Shown: positions 22,801 to 35,477, counted from the first letter of the stretch. The stretch: DNA of 64,000 bases from Cordilura impudica (GCA_963682025.1 OY821519.1:250292358-250356357), one strand, 5' to 3'. Notes: a model not told the origin generated them from the letters alone. Made by a program: numbers and translations.

Positions 22801-24560
22801 CTAGTTTATATTATTATGGTAACTATATATAATAAAATTTTTGGCCCAAAAAAAAACATATGCTGCTATATTCTGGGCCTGTTATTTGATAGAAGAAGAA
22901 AAAGTAAATTATTTAATTTTTAAGGCTAAGGCTAACTCTATTCAGAGATCTTTCTAATCTAATATTATACAGAAAAAGTTTTTCATTCATTGTTCATAGA
23001 TATATACAAAATTATGCAGACGGACCTAAACAACACATTTACCATTAGAGAAAGTGAGAAAGTATTATTGTTATTAACAATTGAAGGCAAAAAGCAGTCG
23101 TGACAGACATGACAACAAACAGGCATCATTTTAGAGGATGTTTGTAAAACAGAAAAAGGATCCGAAGTTATTTGTATAACAATTAAGAAACAGTTGTTTT
23201 TAGTTAATGTAAGAGTTAGTTTATTAATAAAGCAAATAAAAATATGAATTTTAAATTAAATTATAGTAAAAAGAAGAATTTTGTAATGTGACAGACATGA
23301 CACGGCTGTTAGTTTCAAAATTACTTAACTACACTTTTTCTTTCTGGCTGGAAAAATGGGGACTTTAAAAATATTGAAAAAATAATATAACAAACTATCG
23401 TCATACTTTCATGTCATTTGAAACCTTTTCTTTGAAAAATTATTTAAATTAAAATTTTAAAATTTAACCTAAGGTTGATCTTTGCATGCAATTACCATTA
23501 ACTTAATGCCAAAAACCGGATAACTACCCATTATTATAAAATATATTACAATTATAGTCAAGAGAAAAAACCATTAATCGAAAACATCAAAATTTTGGGC
23601 AGAAAAGTGTTTTGGGTGTTTCGGTTTTCCGATTATCCGAATACTAATGGTCTAAATGCAAAACATTTTTAATAATGAATTTTTTCCAGTAAAAAAGTAA
23701 TAGAAATTTGTGCAACTCTTTCAAAAAGTGGCATTTTTGGTTATAATCTGAATTAATGAGCAAATCTGAACTTGAGCATATTAAAAAAAAAATCCGATTT
23801 TTCTGCAATGTCAGTTTTTCGGTTAGTCGAATACGATAGAACCGATTAACTTACTATAAAAACTAGTAAGTTAATCGAATAGAAAGAAGCAAAAATTTTG
23901 GGTTCCGTTAAACAGATTATCCGAACCCCAATGAGGTAAAATCAAAGATTTCTTTTTTTTTTATTTTGGTAAATAGACATAATGAAACTTTCTCTCTTAA
24001 GAAAATACTTTTTTGCGATCCCACTTTTTCGGTTAACCTAATGCAAAAAATCGCTCATCGGATTTTAAGAAATATTATTAAAAAATTATAAAAGAAAAGA
24101 ACCTCTAAATCAAAATATTTAAGATAAACATTGGAGTTTAGGTAAAAAAAGTAAATTTCGGCTTACCAGTTATCCAATTATCCGATCAGTTATGACCTGA
24201 AATGAAAAATTTTTATATATAATACTTTGCTAAATACAAATAATAAATTTTTTTTTGATTTTAACTAAAACCGGTTAATTGTTCTTTGAAATTATTATTA
24301 GACGATACTGACTACCAAATATTTCAGTTGCATTAATAATAAATTTTAACAGTATTTCGGTTAACTGAAAGCTAAAAAACATGTTAACCACATTAAAAAA
24401 TATTTTGCCGAGGAAAGAAAATTGATAAGGTAAAATCAGAATTGGGTGTAAGATCATTATTAACCGGTTATCCGAACACTAATGACCAATAATCAAAAAT
24501 CTGAAAATTGTTGGATAGTGTAACGAGTTTTTCAGATAGAAACTAATTTTTTCTATAAAA
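19880..24560 (+). repeat. Large diverged satellite with CGGTTAACCG and GTTATCCGAACACTAATG boxes
   Basis: About 4.7 kb of AT-rich DNA in which two box types alternate: a self-complementary TTCGGTTAACCGAAT/AACCGGTTAACCGCCCAT type, and a TTTCGGTTWTCCGAWYACTAATGRYCTAAAATC type. Second-type boxes occur at about 20305, 20590, 21290, 21680, 22130, 22260, 23615, 23907, 24155 and 24455; where adjacent they are often 250-300 bp apart. Between boxes come WATTATTAAGTTATAGTAAGAGAAAA and TTTTGTTAAATACAAATAATGA phrases. I infer an old ~280-bp tandem satellite broken by insertions. No ORF of note. Confidence 0.7.
22575..22830 (+). repeat. Dispersed ~300-bp repeat, copy 2 of 3
   Basis: Shares with 1-375 CCAGATTTACA, TTGCTACTAACACATAC, AATGCTATGTGTGTGTT and TTGAATTTCGAGTGCTGG..ACTGCTAGT. 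It lies inside the CGGTTAACCG satellite block. Confidence 0.6.
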
Positions 24561-24604
24561 AACATCATTGTTTTGATAAAAACACAATAAGTAAGAAATA
24601 ATAT

Positions 24605-24885
24605 TAATAGGCAAGGCGATTTCCTGTGACCGATATAAAAATTTTAGTTACAAATCGATTTTGACCAAACATACCTCATTTGAAAGGTATTTTTTTAGCT
24701 GATTTTCACCATCTGGAAAATATTTTTGCTACTAACATGTATATGTCTTTGTTATAAATATCAAAGCTCTGTGTTGAATTGTGAATTGTCTAAAATTGAT
24801 TAGCATATCTTTAGGCTCTTCTAAAATTATTTATTAAAAGAAAAAAATTCCTAGAATTTGCACTAGCCAAAAAAGAAGAGCAATT
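24605..24885 (+). repeat. Dispersed ~300-bp repeat, copy 3 of 3
   Basis: Shares TGTGACCGAT, TTTTGACCAAACATA, TTTGAAAGGTATTTTTTTAGC, TTGCTACTAACATGTA, GAATTGTCTAA and CCTAGAATTTGCAC with copies 1 and 2. The 3' AATTTCGAG box is missing. It flanks the satellite block. Confidence 0.6.
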
Positions 24886-26165
24886 AACTTTAAATGTAAA
24901 TGGTGTTACAATTTAAATGTAAGTTAATCTGAACAACAGTCTAAAAATTGTTATATAGTGTTATTTCACTTAATACAAATATTGAGATTTTTCTCTAAAA
25001 AAAATATAATCTTATTTTTGGTATTTTCTTAGACATGTTTAAGCATCTCTAAAATCTTAGGAAAAACTAAGTCTTAAATTTTATTTTACTCTATATTTAA
25101 TTTTGTTCATTGTTCGTCCTACTTTTGGCCCTTTTTGTCCATAATATGTTCACTATTAATATCTGTGCTAATATTAATATCAACAACATTTTTATCCCCT
25201 TTTCGATATTTTTGAAAATGTTAAAATGGATTTGTCAGCAATATTTTGCCTAATTACTCAGAGGAAGAATCATAGTTTTATCAATTTGTCATAATCTTAA
25301 AATAAAAAGGCCACCTTAGCAATATAATGGATTGAGCAGGCTGTGCTCTAATTTTGTCAGCAACTGTTTATACCTTAAGCCACAGCTTATTATAAGAAGC
25401 TATTTGAAAATGCTTATCAATTACATTAAATCTATTGATTTTTTTTTTATTTGTTTCTTCTTCTTTAAACCTTGTTAGTAGTATGGAGCACAAGATGGTT
25501 TAAACGATTTAACCAAATTGTTTTGGGATTTCTAAGATTTCATCTTATTTAATCCTTAAGTTAATTTTTTTTTAACAGTTGAATTCCACGAACATGAAGT
25601 TTTGTGTTTAAATTCTTACAAAAGTTTCGTTCTATCAACCGCTTTATCATGTTGAGTTAGTAAATAGAATGGCATCTTTAAACTAAAAAAGAAGAACATG
25701 TGTGACACTTGAACAGATTGTTGTTCTAGAACGTGTTGAACAGATGGAAACCTAAAAGTACACTCGTAAGCATGTTTTTGTATAAAAATTTAAGTACTTT
25801 GTTTTAGGCGTCATTTTAATTATATTTTAGCGATTATCTAAAAAAAAAATATTGATTTTGATATATATGGTATGAGTAGGCGCTTAGCCTATTCTTAATT
25901 AAAAACTTTGGAGTTTTCTGACCATTCTTAAACAGCTAACACAACGACAGAATATTAAAAAGCAAATATTAACTTTACGTATTGAAAATTTTATTTGCTG
26001 AATAATGTCTTTAAACAAGAAATGTTGAAAACTGCCATACAATGTGTTAAGTAAAATATATCAAAATTTAAAAGAAAATTTAGCCAGGGTGTGGAGAATG
26101 ATCAAAATTCTATTGTTATCACAACATGGAGTGAAAACTCTGTGACCTAACAATGAAAAAGCAAT
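24886..26165. other. AT-rich, apparently single-copy DNA
   Basis: No gene, RNA or repeat family recognised. Confidence 0.4.
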
Positions 26166-26169
26166 TTTT

Positions 26170-26452
26170 TGGATTTGAAATTAATTTTATTCTGCAACGT
26201 AATCTCTGTTAAGTAAATTCCAACGAGCCTCTAACATCTTGATACCCTTGAAAAAATTCGATTTGTCAAAAGCTTCCGTCTCTGATATGATTTCTTCATT
26301 TGTGGAAAATCTCTTTCCCTGGAGCCATCTTTTCAAGTTTGGGAACAAATAATAATCGCTGGGGGCTAGATCAGGAGAATACGGGGGGTGGGGAAGCAAT
26401 TCGTAATGTACAGATTCCAATTTTTCTGAAGCTAAAGCAGATGAATGCGCTG
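26170..26452 (-). pseudogene. Mariner transposase C-terminal fragment
   Basis: The minus-strand frame reads AHSSALASEKLESVHYELLP, then HPPYSPDLAPSDYYLFPNLK, then RWLQGKRFSTNEEIISETEA and MLEARWNLLNRDYVAE. This is the C-terminal third of a mariner (DD34D) transposase with the third catalytic region SPDLAPSD intact. It is open to its natural C-terminus at 26187. At 26452, exactly at the (D)NAPAHSS catalytic region, the gene is cut by a Transib end; the N-terminal two thirds are not found beyond it. Confidence 0.9.
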
Positions 26453-26491
26453 CACAGTGGCTGAAAGTCGTTTGTCATTGGCCAAAATTCT
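26453..26491 (+). other. RSS-like Transib end (7-mer / 23 / A-rich 9-mer)
   Basis: CACAGTG, then 23 bases, then CAAAATTCT. Same spacing as at the other three ends found (45364, 47324, 58968). Confidence 0.75.
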
Positions 26492-27010
26492 GTAACTTTT
26501 GAACCGATCAAAATAGTTAACTAATTTTTTTTAGTGGATAGATATTTAGTTCAGCTTGACTCAGTTTTAATTACATTAAAATTGATTAAGGACTTTTTAA
26601 GGAATTCTAGGTCAAAGTTGAACTTTTGATTTTTTTTAACTTTTAGAGTGAAATATGTGTTTATTATTTTTTTATTTATTAAAAAATTTAATATTTGGAT
26701 TTTAATAATAATTATAAACTTTTTTTGTAATAATGGGATCAACTGGACATTTTGCTATTATTACTGAAGAATTGAAAATTTTTTGTTGTCAAATTTGCAA
26801 ATTTGTTTACACTCAAAGAATATTTACACTTAAAAAAACGTTAATAATATTATCTAAAAATCTTGCAATTACTACAGAAAAATTTATTATTTTTTGCTGT
26901 CAAATTTGATCATTTTAAAAAACATTTTAAAAATAAAAACTGCAATAGATTTTGATTGCATTTTTAACAATGGTAATTACTGTGAAATTTAATTATTTTT
27001 CTCTTATTGT
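26453..27010 (-). mobile_element. Solo Transib terminal fragment (3' end)
   Basis: Starts CACAGTGGCTGAAAGTCG and aligns as the reverse complement of 46830-47324, the right end of the Transib at 45364-47324. Shared phrases are CATTGGCCAAAATTCTGTAAC, TCAGCTTGACTCAGTT, CTAGGTCAAAGTTGAACTTT, GTGAAATATGTGTTTATTA and AAACTGCAATAGATT. It covers the TIR and 3' UTR only, with no coding text. The adjoining 5-mer CGCTG (26448-26452) is a plausible GC-rich target site. It cuts the mariner fragment at 26170-26452. Confidence 0.85.
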
Positions 27011-27289
27011 AGTAGAAAATCTATAAGTTCCCTAAGGACCTCATAGAGCACCAATGAAATTCATTATTTAACGCAGCCGGCGTTATAATAGCCAAAGTTT
27101 GATCCATATCATAATGTTTTGAGACCTTAGAAAGCATATGATAATTCAAAAATTACGCTCAAAATGTCTAGATATTAATAAAAAAAAAAAACAATTTTAA
27201 GGATACATTTAATACAAAAAAAAAAAAAACAACAACAAAAAGCACTGGTAATAAATTCAGGTCACCCTATCACACACTTAAAAATATAC

Positions 27290-27455
27290 CCGATAAAAGC
27301 TTATATAACAAATTTTATCTAAAAATATATTTGAATAATTGCGAGTTTTAGTTTACGTACCAGGTTTACGTGTGCCGACATACGGTCAGATGAACGTCGT
27401 TTAATCGGCTAAAAAATGGCCGGTATAAGAGGTTTACCTGTATAAGGTATAACGA
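27290..27455 (-). mobile_element. Very old Helentron/DINE-like relic
   Basis: Weak but ordered matches to the microsatellite-proximal part of the family: CCGATAAAAGCTTATATAAC, AATTTTATCTAAAAATATAT, TTGCGA, TACGTGTGCCGACATACGGTC, CGTCGTTTAATCGGCT, CCGGTATAA. The GGAC tract is eroded. Confidence 0.5.
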
Positions 27456-27529
27456 TAGTTTAAAACATCAACACGAATTTATTAAATTTATATTATCAAA
27501 AATTTTCTTCTTAACGTGCTTATTTTTAC

Positions 27530-29060
27530 AAAAAAAAAATCTTTTTTTATTGTAATTTTTTAAAAGTGTACTTAAAAAATTTACTATTTAAAAAATGGTA
27601 CTTTTTAAAACAAACTAACTTTTAGACAGCATTTACTTTTTTAAAAAAGGTACTTTAAAAAAATTATATATTTTTAAATATTGTAATTTTTCATAAAAGG
27701 GTACTTTTTTATAAAAAGGTAATTTCTTAAAAACGGATACTTTTTTGAAAAAAGGGTAAATTTTCATAAAAGGGTACTTTAAAAAAAACTTTTTAAAAAC
27801 AGTTATTTTTTGAAAAAAGGGTACGTTTTTAAAAAAGGATAGTTCTTTTAAAGATGGTTACTTTTTTAAAAAACGGTTACTTTTTTTAAAAATTAACCTT
27901 TTTTAAAATGGTACTTTTAAAAAAATTGTGTTTTTTAAAAAAGGTACTTTTTAAAATGGGTATTTTTTAACAAGGGTAATTTTTCATAAAAGGGTACTTT
28001 TTTACAAAGAGTATCTTTTTGAAAAAAGAGTATTTTATTAAAAAAAAGGTACTTTTTTAAAAAAGGTTATTTTTTTAAAGGTTATTTTTTTATAAAAAAA
28101 AGAGTACTTTTGAAAAAGAGAACTTTTTTAAAAAACAATACTTTTTTAAAAAAGGGATACTTTTTAAAAAAGGTTATTTTAAAAAAAAGAGTACTTATTA
28201 AAGAAAGGGTAGAAAGGGTACTTTTTAAAAAAGATACTTTTTTTAAATGGTACTTTTAAGGTACTTCTTCCAAAAGAGGCACTTCTTTAAAAAATGGAAA
28301 ATTTTTAAAAATAGGGTACTTTTCCAAAAAGGGCACATTTTTTAAAAAGGGCAATTTTTTTTAAAAAGGGTACTTTTATAAAAAAACAATTTTAAAAATG
28401 ATGTCAACTAAGCGATTTTCGCGAAAGTTTTAGCGCTTTTTGACTATTCTACTATTTTTAAGAAAATGTAATTTTTAAGAAAATGTGCTTTTTCAAGAAA
28501 GAAAACTTAAAATAAATTAAATTTATAAGAAAAGGTAATTTTTACATGTAAGTACTTTTTTGAGAAAAGGTACTTATAAAGAGAGGTAAATTTTTAAAAA
28601 ATTAAAGTTTAGAAGAAAATAATTTTTTACGAAACGGTATAATAAGTAGTTTTTTAATATAAGGTATTTTTTGTAAAGGGAACTTTTTTAAGAAGAGGTA
28701 CTTCTAAAATACATTTAAATTTCTAGAGAAAAATTTATTTTGTAAAGAAAATTTACTTTTTTAAGAAAATGTAATTTCTTATGAAAAGAAAATATATTTT
28801 TAGGAAAAGAAAATATAATTTTATAACAAGAGCTTTTTTGAGAAACGCTAGTTGTTTCTTTGCAAAAGGTTCTTTTTAAATAAATTACACTTTTTTAAGA
28901 AAATGTACTATTTTTAAAAAAAGGCGCTTTCTAAAGAAACTAGTACTTTTTTTTTAAAAGAAAAACTACTTTTTTCATTAAAATGCTTTCTTAAGCGGAA
29001 GTACTTTTTTAAGAAAAGATTCTTTTTTAGGAAAAGATGCGTCTTGAGAAAGGCGCAAGA
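27530..29060 (+). repeat. ~1.5-kb degenerate TTTAAAAAAGGGTACTTT / TTAAGAAAAGGTAC array
   Basis: Two sub-blocks. 27530-28400 is dominated by TTTTTTAAAAAAGGGTACTTT units; 28440-29060 by TTTTTAAGAAAAGGTACTTT units. They are split by ~40 bp of different text (TCAACTAAGCGATTTTCGCG). Same family as the arrays at 11990 and 35640. It lies between an old Helentron relic and the 3' end of the copy at 29201. Confidence 0.8.
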
Positions 29061-29200
29061 TGAAAATAGGTAGGTAAAGGCCCTAAATATAGCACCATAT
29101 ACGCTTAGTTATCATCTCTGAATATATACGATTACATATATTTTTCTTTCCTGCAAAATATAATTTTTCAAGAACCCCCCGTTTAAAAAGTTTAAATTAA

Positions 29201-29944
29201 AACAAGTAAAAAAATTATAGTCGGTCTAGACCGACTATAGGATACCCTATAGCATGCGTTTAGAGACCCTATCTCTCAGACCCAACTAACTGGTTTTAGA
29301 AAATAAGCATAAACCAAATTTGAGTGGGATTTTTATTAATTTTTTTGGCTGCAGATATGAAAAAGTTCATATCGGATGCTATATCTGTATTGGGACTAGG
29401 CCCAAAAATGGACCGATCCTGACCATGTTTGGTAAAGTCTCTTGTATTTTGCAAAAATATATACAAACAAAATTTGAAAAGAATCCGTGCAATATTTTTG
29501 TTTTTTGATAGATTTAAGTGAAGATCGGGAAGCAGCTCTAAATGGGGCCTATGACTAAGAGTTGTCCCATAGGTATAATTTTTGGACTTCTGATTAATGG
29601 ATGTAATAAACACATACAAACCCAATTTAACTAAGATTTATTGATTTCATATGCTGATTTCATAGAGGTCATTTGTATGGGGGGCTAGGTCTGAACATGG
29701 ACCGATTCTCACCAATTTCAATAGCGTTCATGCCATGGCCGATAAAAGTTCAAATACCAAATTTCATCAAAATATATTCATATTTGCGACATGGACACAC
29801 AGACGGACGGACGGACGGACGGATATCGGATAGTGATTCTGATTCGATCGGTATAATAAAAGATGGGTCTAGCTCAAATATTTTTGGTAGTTACAAACAG
29901 CAGCACAGTTATTATACCCAAACCACATATTGGTATAGGGTATA
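29201..29944 (-). mobile_element. Helentron/DINE-like element, near full length
   Basis: The 3' end AACAAGTAAAAAAATTATAG and hairpin TAGTCGGTCTAGACCGACTA are at the left, and the 5' tip CCACATATTGGTATAGGGTA at the right. The GGAC tract is short (about five units at 29800-29820), and about 30 bp around the usual CTGCAGTTTGATTACAAGC are deleted next to it. The left (3') side abuts the TTAAGAAAAGGTAC-type array after ~140 bp. Confidence 0.85.
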
Positions 29945-31985
29945 ATTATTAACACATTTCTATTAATTTTTTTAAGCTTTTCGACATTGTCACACAAAAC
30001 CTGTCAAAACGTTGTCACAAAAGTTTCTGTGAGCTTCACTTTCAGAAAACTGAAATTTTTATTGCATTTTTTCTATTTTTTTTTACAGTGAACTTTGCGC
30101 GTTTTGATTGCTGAAAAACTCAAATATTTAGAATAAAATTAATCTATAACAAATTTAAAAATCTGAACCCACAGAAATGCCAAAAAAAAAACTAGAGCTA
30201 AAAATTTAATGCACTTTTCATTGTAAAAATTAGTTGTTTAATATGTTGTGTTAATATTTTGATTTCTGAAAAATTCAAATTTCTTAAATAAGATTTGTAA
30301 ATGAATGATAAATTTTGTATAAACCTCTAAAAAAAATAAAAAAAAAGTTCATACTCCATAAAAATTCCCCTAAACTAGAAAAAAGCTCACTTCATCTAGA
30401 GGGGGGAAAAAAACACCGAACTGGCAGCACTGTAGTGATCAACTCTTTACTTTTAGTCTCTTATGAGAGAAAACAAAAGCAATGTTTTTGTAAACGTTTG
30501 TAAAGAATTCATCATTATAAAATAAAATCTTTTCCGAATACTTTTTTTTTTTAGCGAATTTTCCGCACTCTGTTTGAAATATACGAGTGCTATTTTTATT
30601 ATTATTTTCTTTTTATTAACATTTATTCATACATCATTACTCATTCTATAAAGGCAATCTACTTAATCTTAGCAAGATTCAAATTTAATTTATTATTGGA
30701 GCCCATTGAGCGAGGGTTGCTATAAATATATAGCCAGCTTTCTTGTCATCATTTTGGCTAAAGGGCGAGAGATGGATGGTTGGCTGTGGCAAGTGTTGTA
30801 AAAGTTCAATTTATAGTTCAACACCCTTAACAAGAATCGTCATCATCAACCATATCATTGTCATTATGTTATTCCCCTCTCCATCTCACGAAAAGAGGGT
30901 GGCTTGTTGTCCACATACAGTGAACGCCCCCACCTACTTGGCAAAGACCTTGAAAACAAAAGAAACTTTAGGAAATCCCCAGCAATGAATAAAACAAAAA
31001 TTACATAAAGACTACCGGCTAAATATTGTTACGTTTTTGCCTGGACGCCTTAAAGTAGGCAATGTTATTAAACAAAAACAAAACTTTGTATCACTTTTTT
31101 GTTGCTGCTGTTTTGTAATTCTATAAACGTTCGTTTTTATTCCATGGAGGATTACAAAAAGCTTATGCAATTCCAGCAAAACTTTTTTCTATTCAAGACA
31201 ACAAAAGCAAAACATAATTCTATCCTGCATAAAATTGAGTCACCACCATCGTAAAGGCTGTCCTTTTCACTAGTATCGAATTGCCTACTTTAGAGCTATG
31301 AATGGTTATTTTTTGCATAAAACATTACTATACTTTTAAAAAAGAAGTTGAAAAATATCATTGCACTTGTTTTTTTTTTAATTTCAATTGCCTTCAAAAA
31401 TGTTTTCTGTTTTTTATAAAAAAGGGTCTGCTTTAATCACAGGGTGGTTTTTGTCTCTTTCGATGTATTTAATATTGTGCGTATGTTACCCCGGGGGATT
31501 TTTCCGTAAGCAATTGTATTGTAGCTCATAACACCACATGTTCAGTTTCAATTGCATTCCCCCACTACAAACTAAGTACTCGTACAACTACTACTTCCAC
31601 CGCTGACATTTTTTAACACTCTGCTTATGTGATTAGATTTTTATCTATTCGACTGTACTATTGTTTGTTTAATTCAAGTTGATGAGGCGCAAACTTGCGG
31701 AATTTATTACGAATTTATATTTGTTTGCCAGACGCATTATTTTCAGAAACTCGAAATTTAACTTAAGTGGATTTTGGCAAATTTATGACCCCCACATTAG
31801 AATTGACTTTATGTTTTGTAATTATTAGTTTTTATTGGGTGTATGTTTTTGAAAGGACCGCAAAAGTTTGTTGGAGAGAGGTTTTTAAACCGAGTATCTC
31901 AGAAATAGAATTTTTTTTAAAAGAAAGACTAACTTAAATAAAAAAAGTTTAATGAAATTTAGAATTTTATAGTTTTTTTTTATAT
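29945..31985. other. Apparently single-copy DNA, less AT-rich around 30690-31660
   Basis: No gene recognised. 30690-31660 has more complex composition than its surroundings. It includes CATCATCAACCATATCATTGTC and CACCACCATCG runs and several short open frames (e.g. 30743-30988, 81 codons) with no domain. A regulatory or intronic island is possible, but nothing in the sequence proves it. Confidence 0.4.
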
Positions 31986-31989
31986 TTTA

Positions 31990-34130
31990 AATATAGTTTT
32001 GTTTACTCAGCTGAATTATATTTTATTCAGCTACGCAAATTTCTTATTCAGCTAACCAAACTCGGCTTAAACTTATGGATTTATTTATTCAGCTACAAAA
32101 AAATACTACCAGCAATTTAAATGTTTGCAATCAGCTGATTTATTTTATTCAGGCGCAAAAAACTTATTCAGCTAACTTAACTTGCAATTCAGCTAATAAA
32201 CTGAAGTTAAACCTGTTTGAAAATAATGTTTAATATATATTAAATCTTATTCAGCTGTTAAAATTTACTATTTAGCTAACCAAATTGGGGTTTAACTGTA
32301 CTTAAGACAGAAGAGATTTATATATTTTATTTTTAAGCCTCATAAAAACATACCTAGCAGTTTAAATATTTGCGGTCGGTCAAATGTTTGTATTCAGCTG
32401 CATCAAAACTAATTCAGCCAAATTATTTTATAATCCATATAATGGAATTCTCCTAAATTCGTTTTAAGACATTTTTCAAAATTGAGTTTTATATAGAGCT
32501 ACATAAAATCTTATTCAGCCATTCAAATTTGTAATTCAGCTGACCAAATTAATTTACACTTTATTAAAAATAGATCGTTATTTATATTCGGCCATATAAA
32601 ATTTTTCATTAAGTTGAAAATTTTGTGCTCAGCTGTATTAGAACTAATTCAGCTTAATTAATTCACAATTCAGCAAAAAGAATGGAACTCAAACTTTTTG
32701 AAAAAAGTTTAGATATACATTATTTTCTATTACATCTTATTCAGCTATTGACATTTCTAATTCAGATGACAAAATTAGGCCTATTTACACAGTTTAATAA
32801 AAAAAACCATCACTTAAAAGCTCATAGTAAGCCGAAATTTTTGCTTCAGGCTATAGGAAAAAAAATTCAGCTAATTAAATTTGTAATTTAACCAAGATAA
32901 TTTATCTCAAACTGTCTGAAAATATAGTTTACTATACAATTTTATATAGAGCTAAATTAAATCAGGTTAAAATTAAGCTCAGTCTAATTTAAAATATTTT
33001 TAAAATTTTGTATATTTTTATATACGGCCGTGTTAAATATTATTCAGCTATTAATATTTCTTAGTCAGCTTACGAAATTAGATTTTACTTAAAATTAAAT
33101 ATGCCTATTTAGTTTATTCAACTATATAAGAATTAGCCGAAATTTTGTATATTCAGCTACAGTAATAATTATTCAGCTACTTTAATTTGTAAGTCAGCTA
33201 AGAAAATTGAGCTCCATATAATTTAAAATATTTTTTTAATATATATTTTTATATACAGCTCCATAAGATCATATTCAGCTTTCAAAATGTCGTATTCAGC
33301 TAACGAAATTCGACTTAAACTTGATTAAAAATATAATAGCTTTATTATTTACGCAGTCAAATTAAATGTTATATACTCAGCTACAGGTAACTAATTCCGC
33401 AAATTTAATTTGTAATTTAGCTACGAAATTATAAAGAAACTATTTTAACTATAATTTTACATACAGCCGTATAAAAACTTATTCTGGTTTTATAATTCAG
33501 CAATAAAAATTTGGGTTTTAAAAGTAAAAGATTTATTTTTTAATATATTCAGCTATATAAAAGGCCAATCAACTATTCAATTTTAGAATTCAGCTATCAA
33601 AATATGTTTCCTTTTTAGTCTAAAAAATTTATTTAGTGTTTTTTAAAGAAGATTTTTTCTTCAAGAACTGTATATTTTAAATATTAACTTCAAATTTGAA
33701 GTCATCTGGAATCCAAAACATATTTTTAGTAAATTTTGCTATAACATTATATTAACTTTTATTCAGCTATTAAAATTTCTTATTCAGCTAACCAAATAAG
33801 GCTTAAATTTTGCTTAAAATAGAAGAGCTCTCTTTTCAATTAGTCGGCTACTAAAAATACAATCATTTAATGAAATACCATAGTCAGATAAATTTTTTAT
33901 ATTCAGCTGCAGTAAAGCTAATTCAGCTAATTTGATTTGTAGTTCAGCTAAGAATATTTAGCTCAAATGATTTTATAATACTTTTTAACTATATTTTCAT
34001 ATTCGGCTCTATTAAATGTTTTTCAGCTATTTAAGTTTCTAATTCAGCCTTCAAAATTTGGGTTTAAAATGTAAAAGTCTGTTTTAAATTTATTCAGCTA
34101 TATAAAAGTACAACAAGTTAGAAAAATTTA
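31990..34130 (+). repeat. ~2.1-kb satellite with ~40 TTCAGCT boxes
   Basis: AT-rich DNA where ATTCAGCT (or a one-base variant) occurs about 40 times. A paired box, TATTCAGCTATTAAAATTTC followed by TTATTCAGCTAACC, recurs at about 32025, 32250, 32514, 32739, 33043, 33274, 33761 and 34022. This gives a monomer of roughly 225-270 bp (one interval about 300). Each monomer has 4-6 boxes plus GAAATTxGxCTTAAAxT and TATATTTTTATATACAGC phrases. Monomers are strongly diverged outside the boxes. No coding frame persists. Confidence 0.8.
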
Positions 34131-35475
34131 GAGTTCGCTAATGACATGTATATCTTTTTAAGACTCAAATTATTGAGTTTTTCTTAGCGGAATCTACCTT
34201 TTTAAAGTCATTTTTAAGTAAACACGATCAAACGAAAATGAAAGTAAGCGCAGTTTTACTCCACATTGTCCTTGGTTTCATATGTCTGTGGTGTAATAAT
34301 CAATATATTTTCTTATAAATTTTTTATTTATGAAAAAATATTTGTTTATATTATTACTTTTTATTAAAAAAATTCTCTTTTACAATTTAAGCTTTAACTC
34401 TTTTTAAATGTGGGAGTATAAAATTTTCTATTTATTAAATAAAGCAAAAAAAAAAAAAACGCCTTCTGCAACTTTCAGCTAAAAACTTAAATCATTATGA
34501 AATAAACATGTACGCATCTATTTTGTATTGATTTATGCGCTCATTGAAAAAAAAAAACAAAACATGACGAATCGCATAAAATTAGAAACAAAAACTTTAA
34601 AAACAATTTTTTAAGACGGAATTTATTTTTGCAACTGTTTTGTAGTTATTGTTATTCGATTTATCATTTCTTAACAAATTTATGCGTAATAATGACCACT
34701 TATCTTATCAAGTAGATTCTTAGCAAATACTCGTATCTAACATTATTTAAATCTTTTGATACGTTTGCAAACACATATTTATGTTTACATTTTTCCCCCC
34801 TAATGTGGGCTCCCATTTATTGTTAAGTTGCTGCAAAGCACTTCTTTTTTTAATCTATTAAACAAACAATTTAAAAGGTTTTATTTTTGTTAAGTATCAA
34901 ACTTCTTTCATCCTGAGATTTGTTTATTTTGGTTTTACATAACATTCTAAGAAGGGTAAAAGAAACATCCCTTTTAAAAAGAATAAGTGTTAAAATGAAA
35001 ATTGCTTGATATTAAATATTTGCAAATCTTTTAAATAAACATTTTAGATTTAAAATAAATATGTTATCAAATAAATTTGGAATAAAAAAAAGGAAAATGA
35101 ATTGGGTCAGTAAACAAGAAAAAATTTGATTTCGATGGAATTGAAGCAATAAATTGCAATAGATACACAGAAAAAAATTATTGCCAAAAATTATTGACTG
35201 ATATGAATCTTTTTTTAAATTTTAATTAAAAATTTTTTGAATTGACATTGACACGATTATATTTATTTTTAATTGGTATTACTACTTTTCTTAAAACACA
35301 TTTAATACAGTATCCATATCCATTAAAACTTCATGGGTTTATCGATTCGCGCAAATAATAAAATACTTTTTCTTTGGACATTTGTGCCTAATTTCATTGG
35401 TCATTTTTCTAAATAAATAAAAATGAACTTGAAATGAACAAGAATATCTAATTATTATTAATAAAAAAGTTCCAT
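34131..35475. other. AT-rich DNA, nothing recognised
   Basis: No gene, RNA or repeat family recognised; short A and T runs only. Confidence 0.4.
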
Positions 35476-35477
35476 TA

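Noticed and set aside
30743..30988. 81-codon frame in a more complex region
   Set aside because: No domain, no repeat of the frame elsewhere and no convincing codon pattern; treated as chance.
31990..34130. CRISPR-like regular short repeats (TTCAGCT boxes)
   Set aside because: Boxes are only 7-8 bp, spacing is irregular, the higher-order monomer is satellite-like, and the DNA is eukaryotic.
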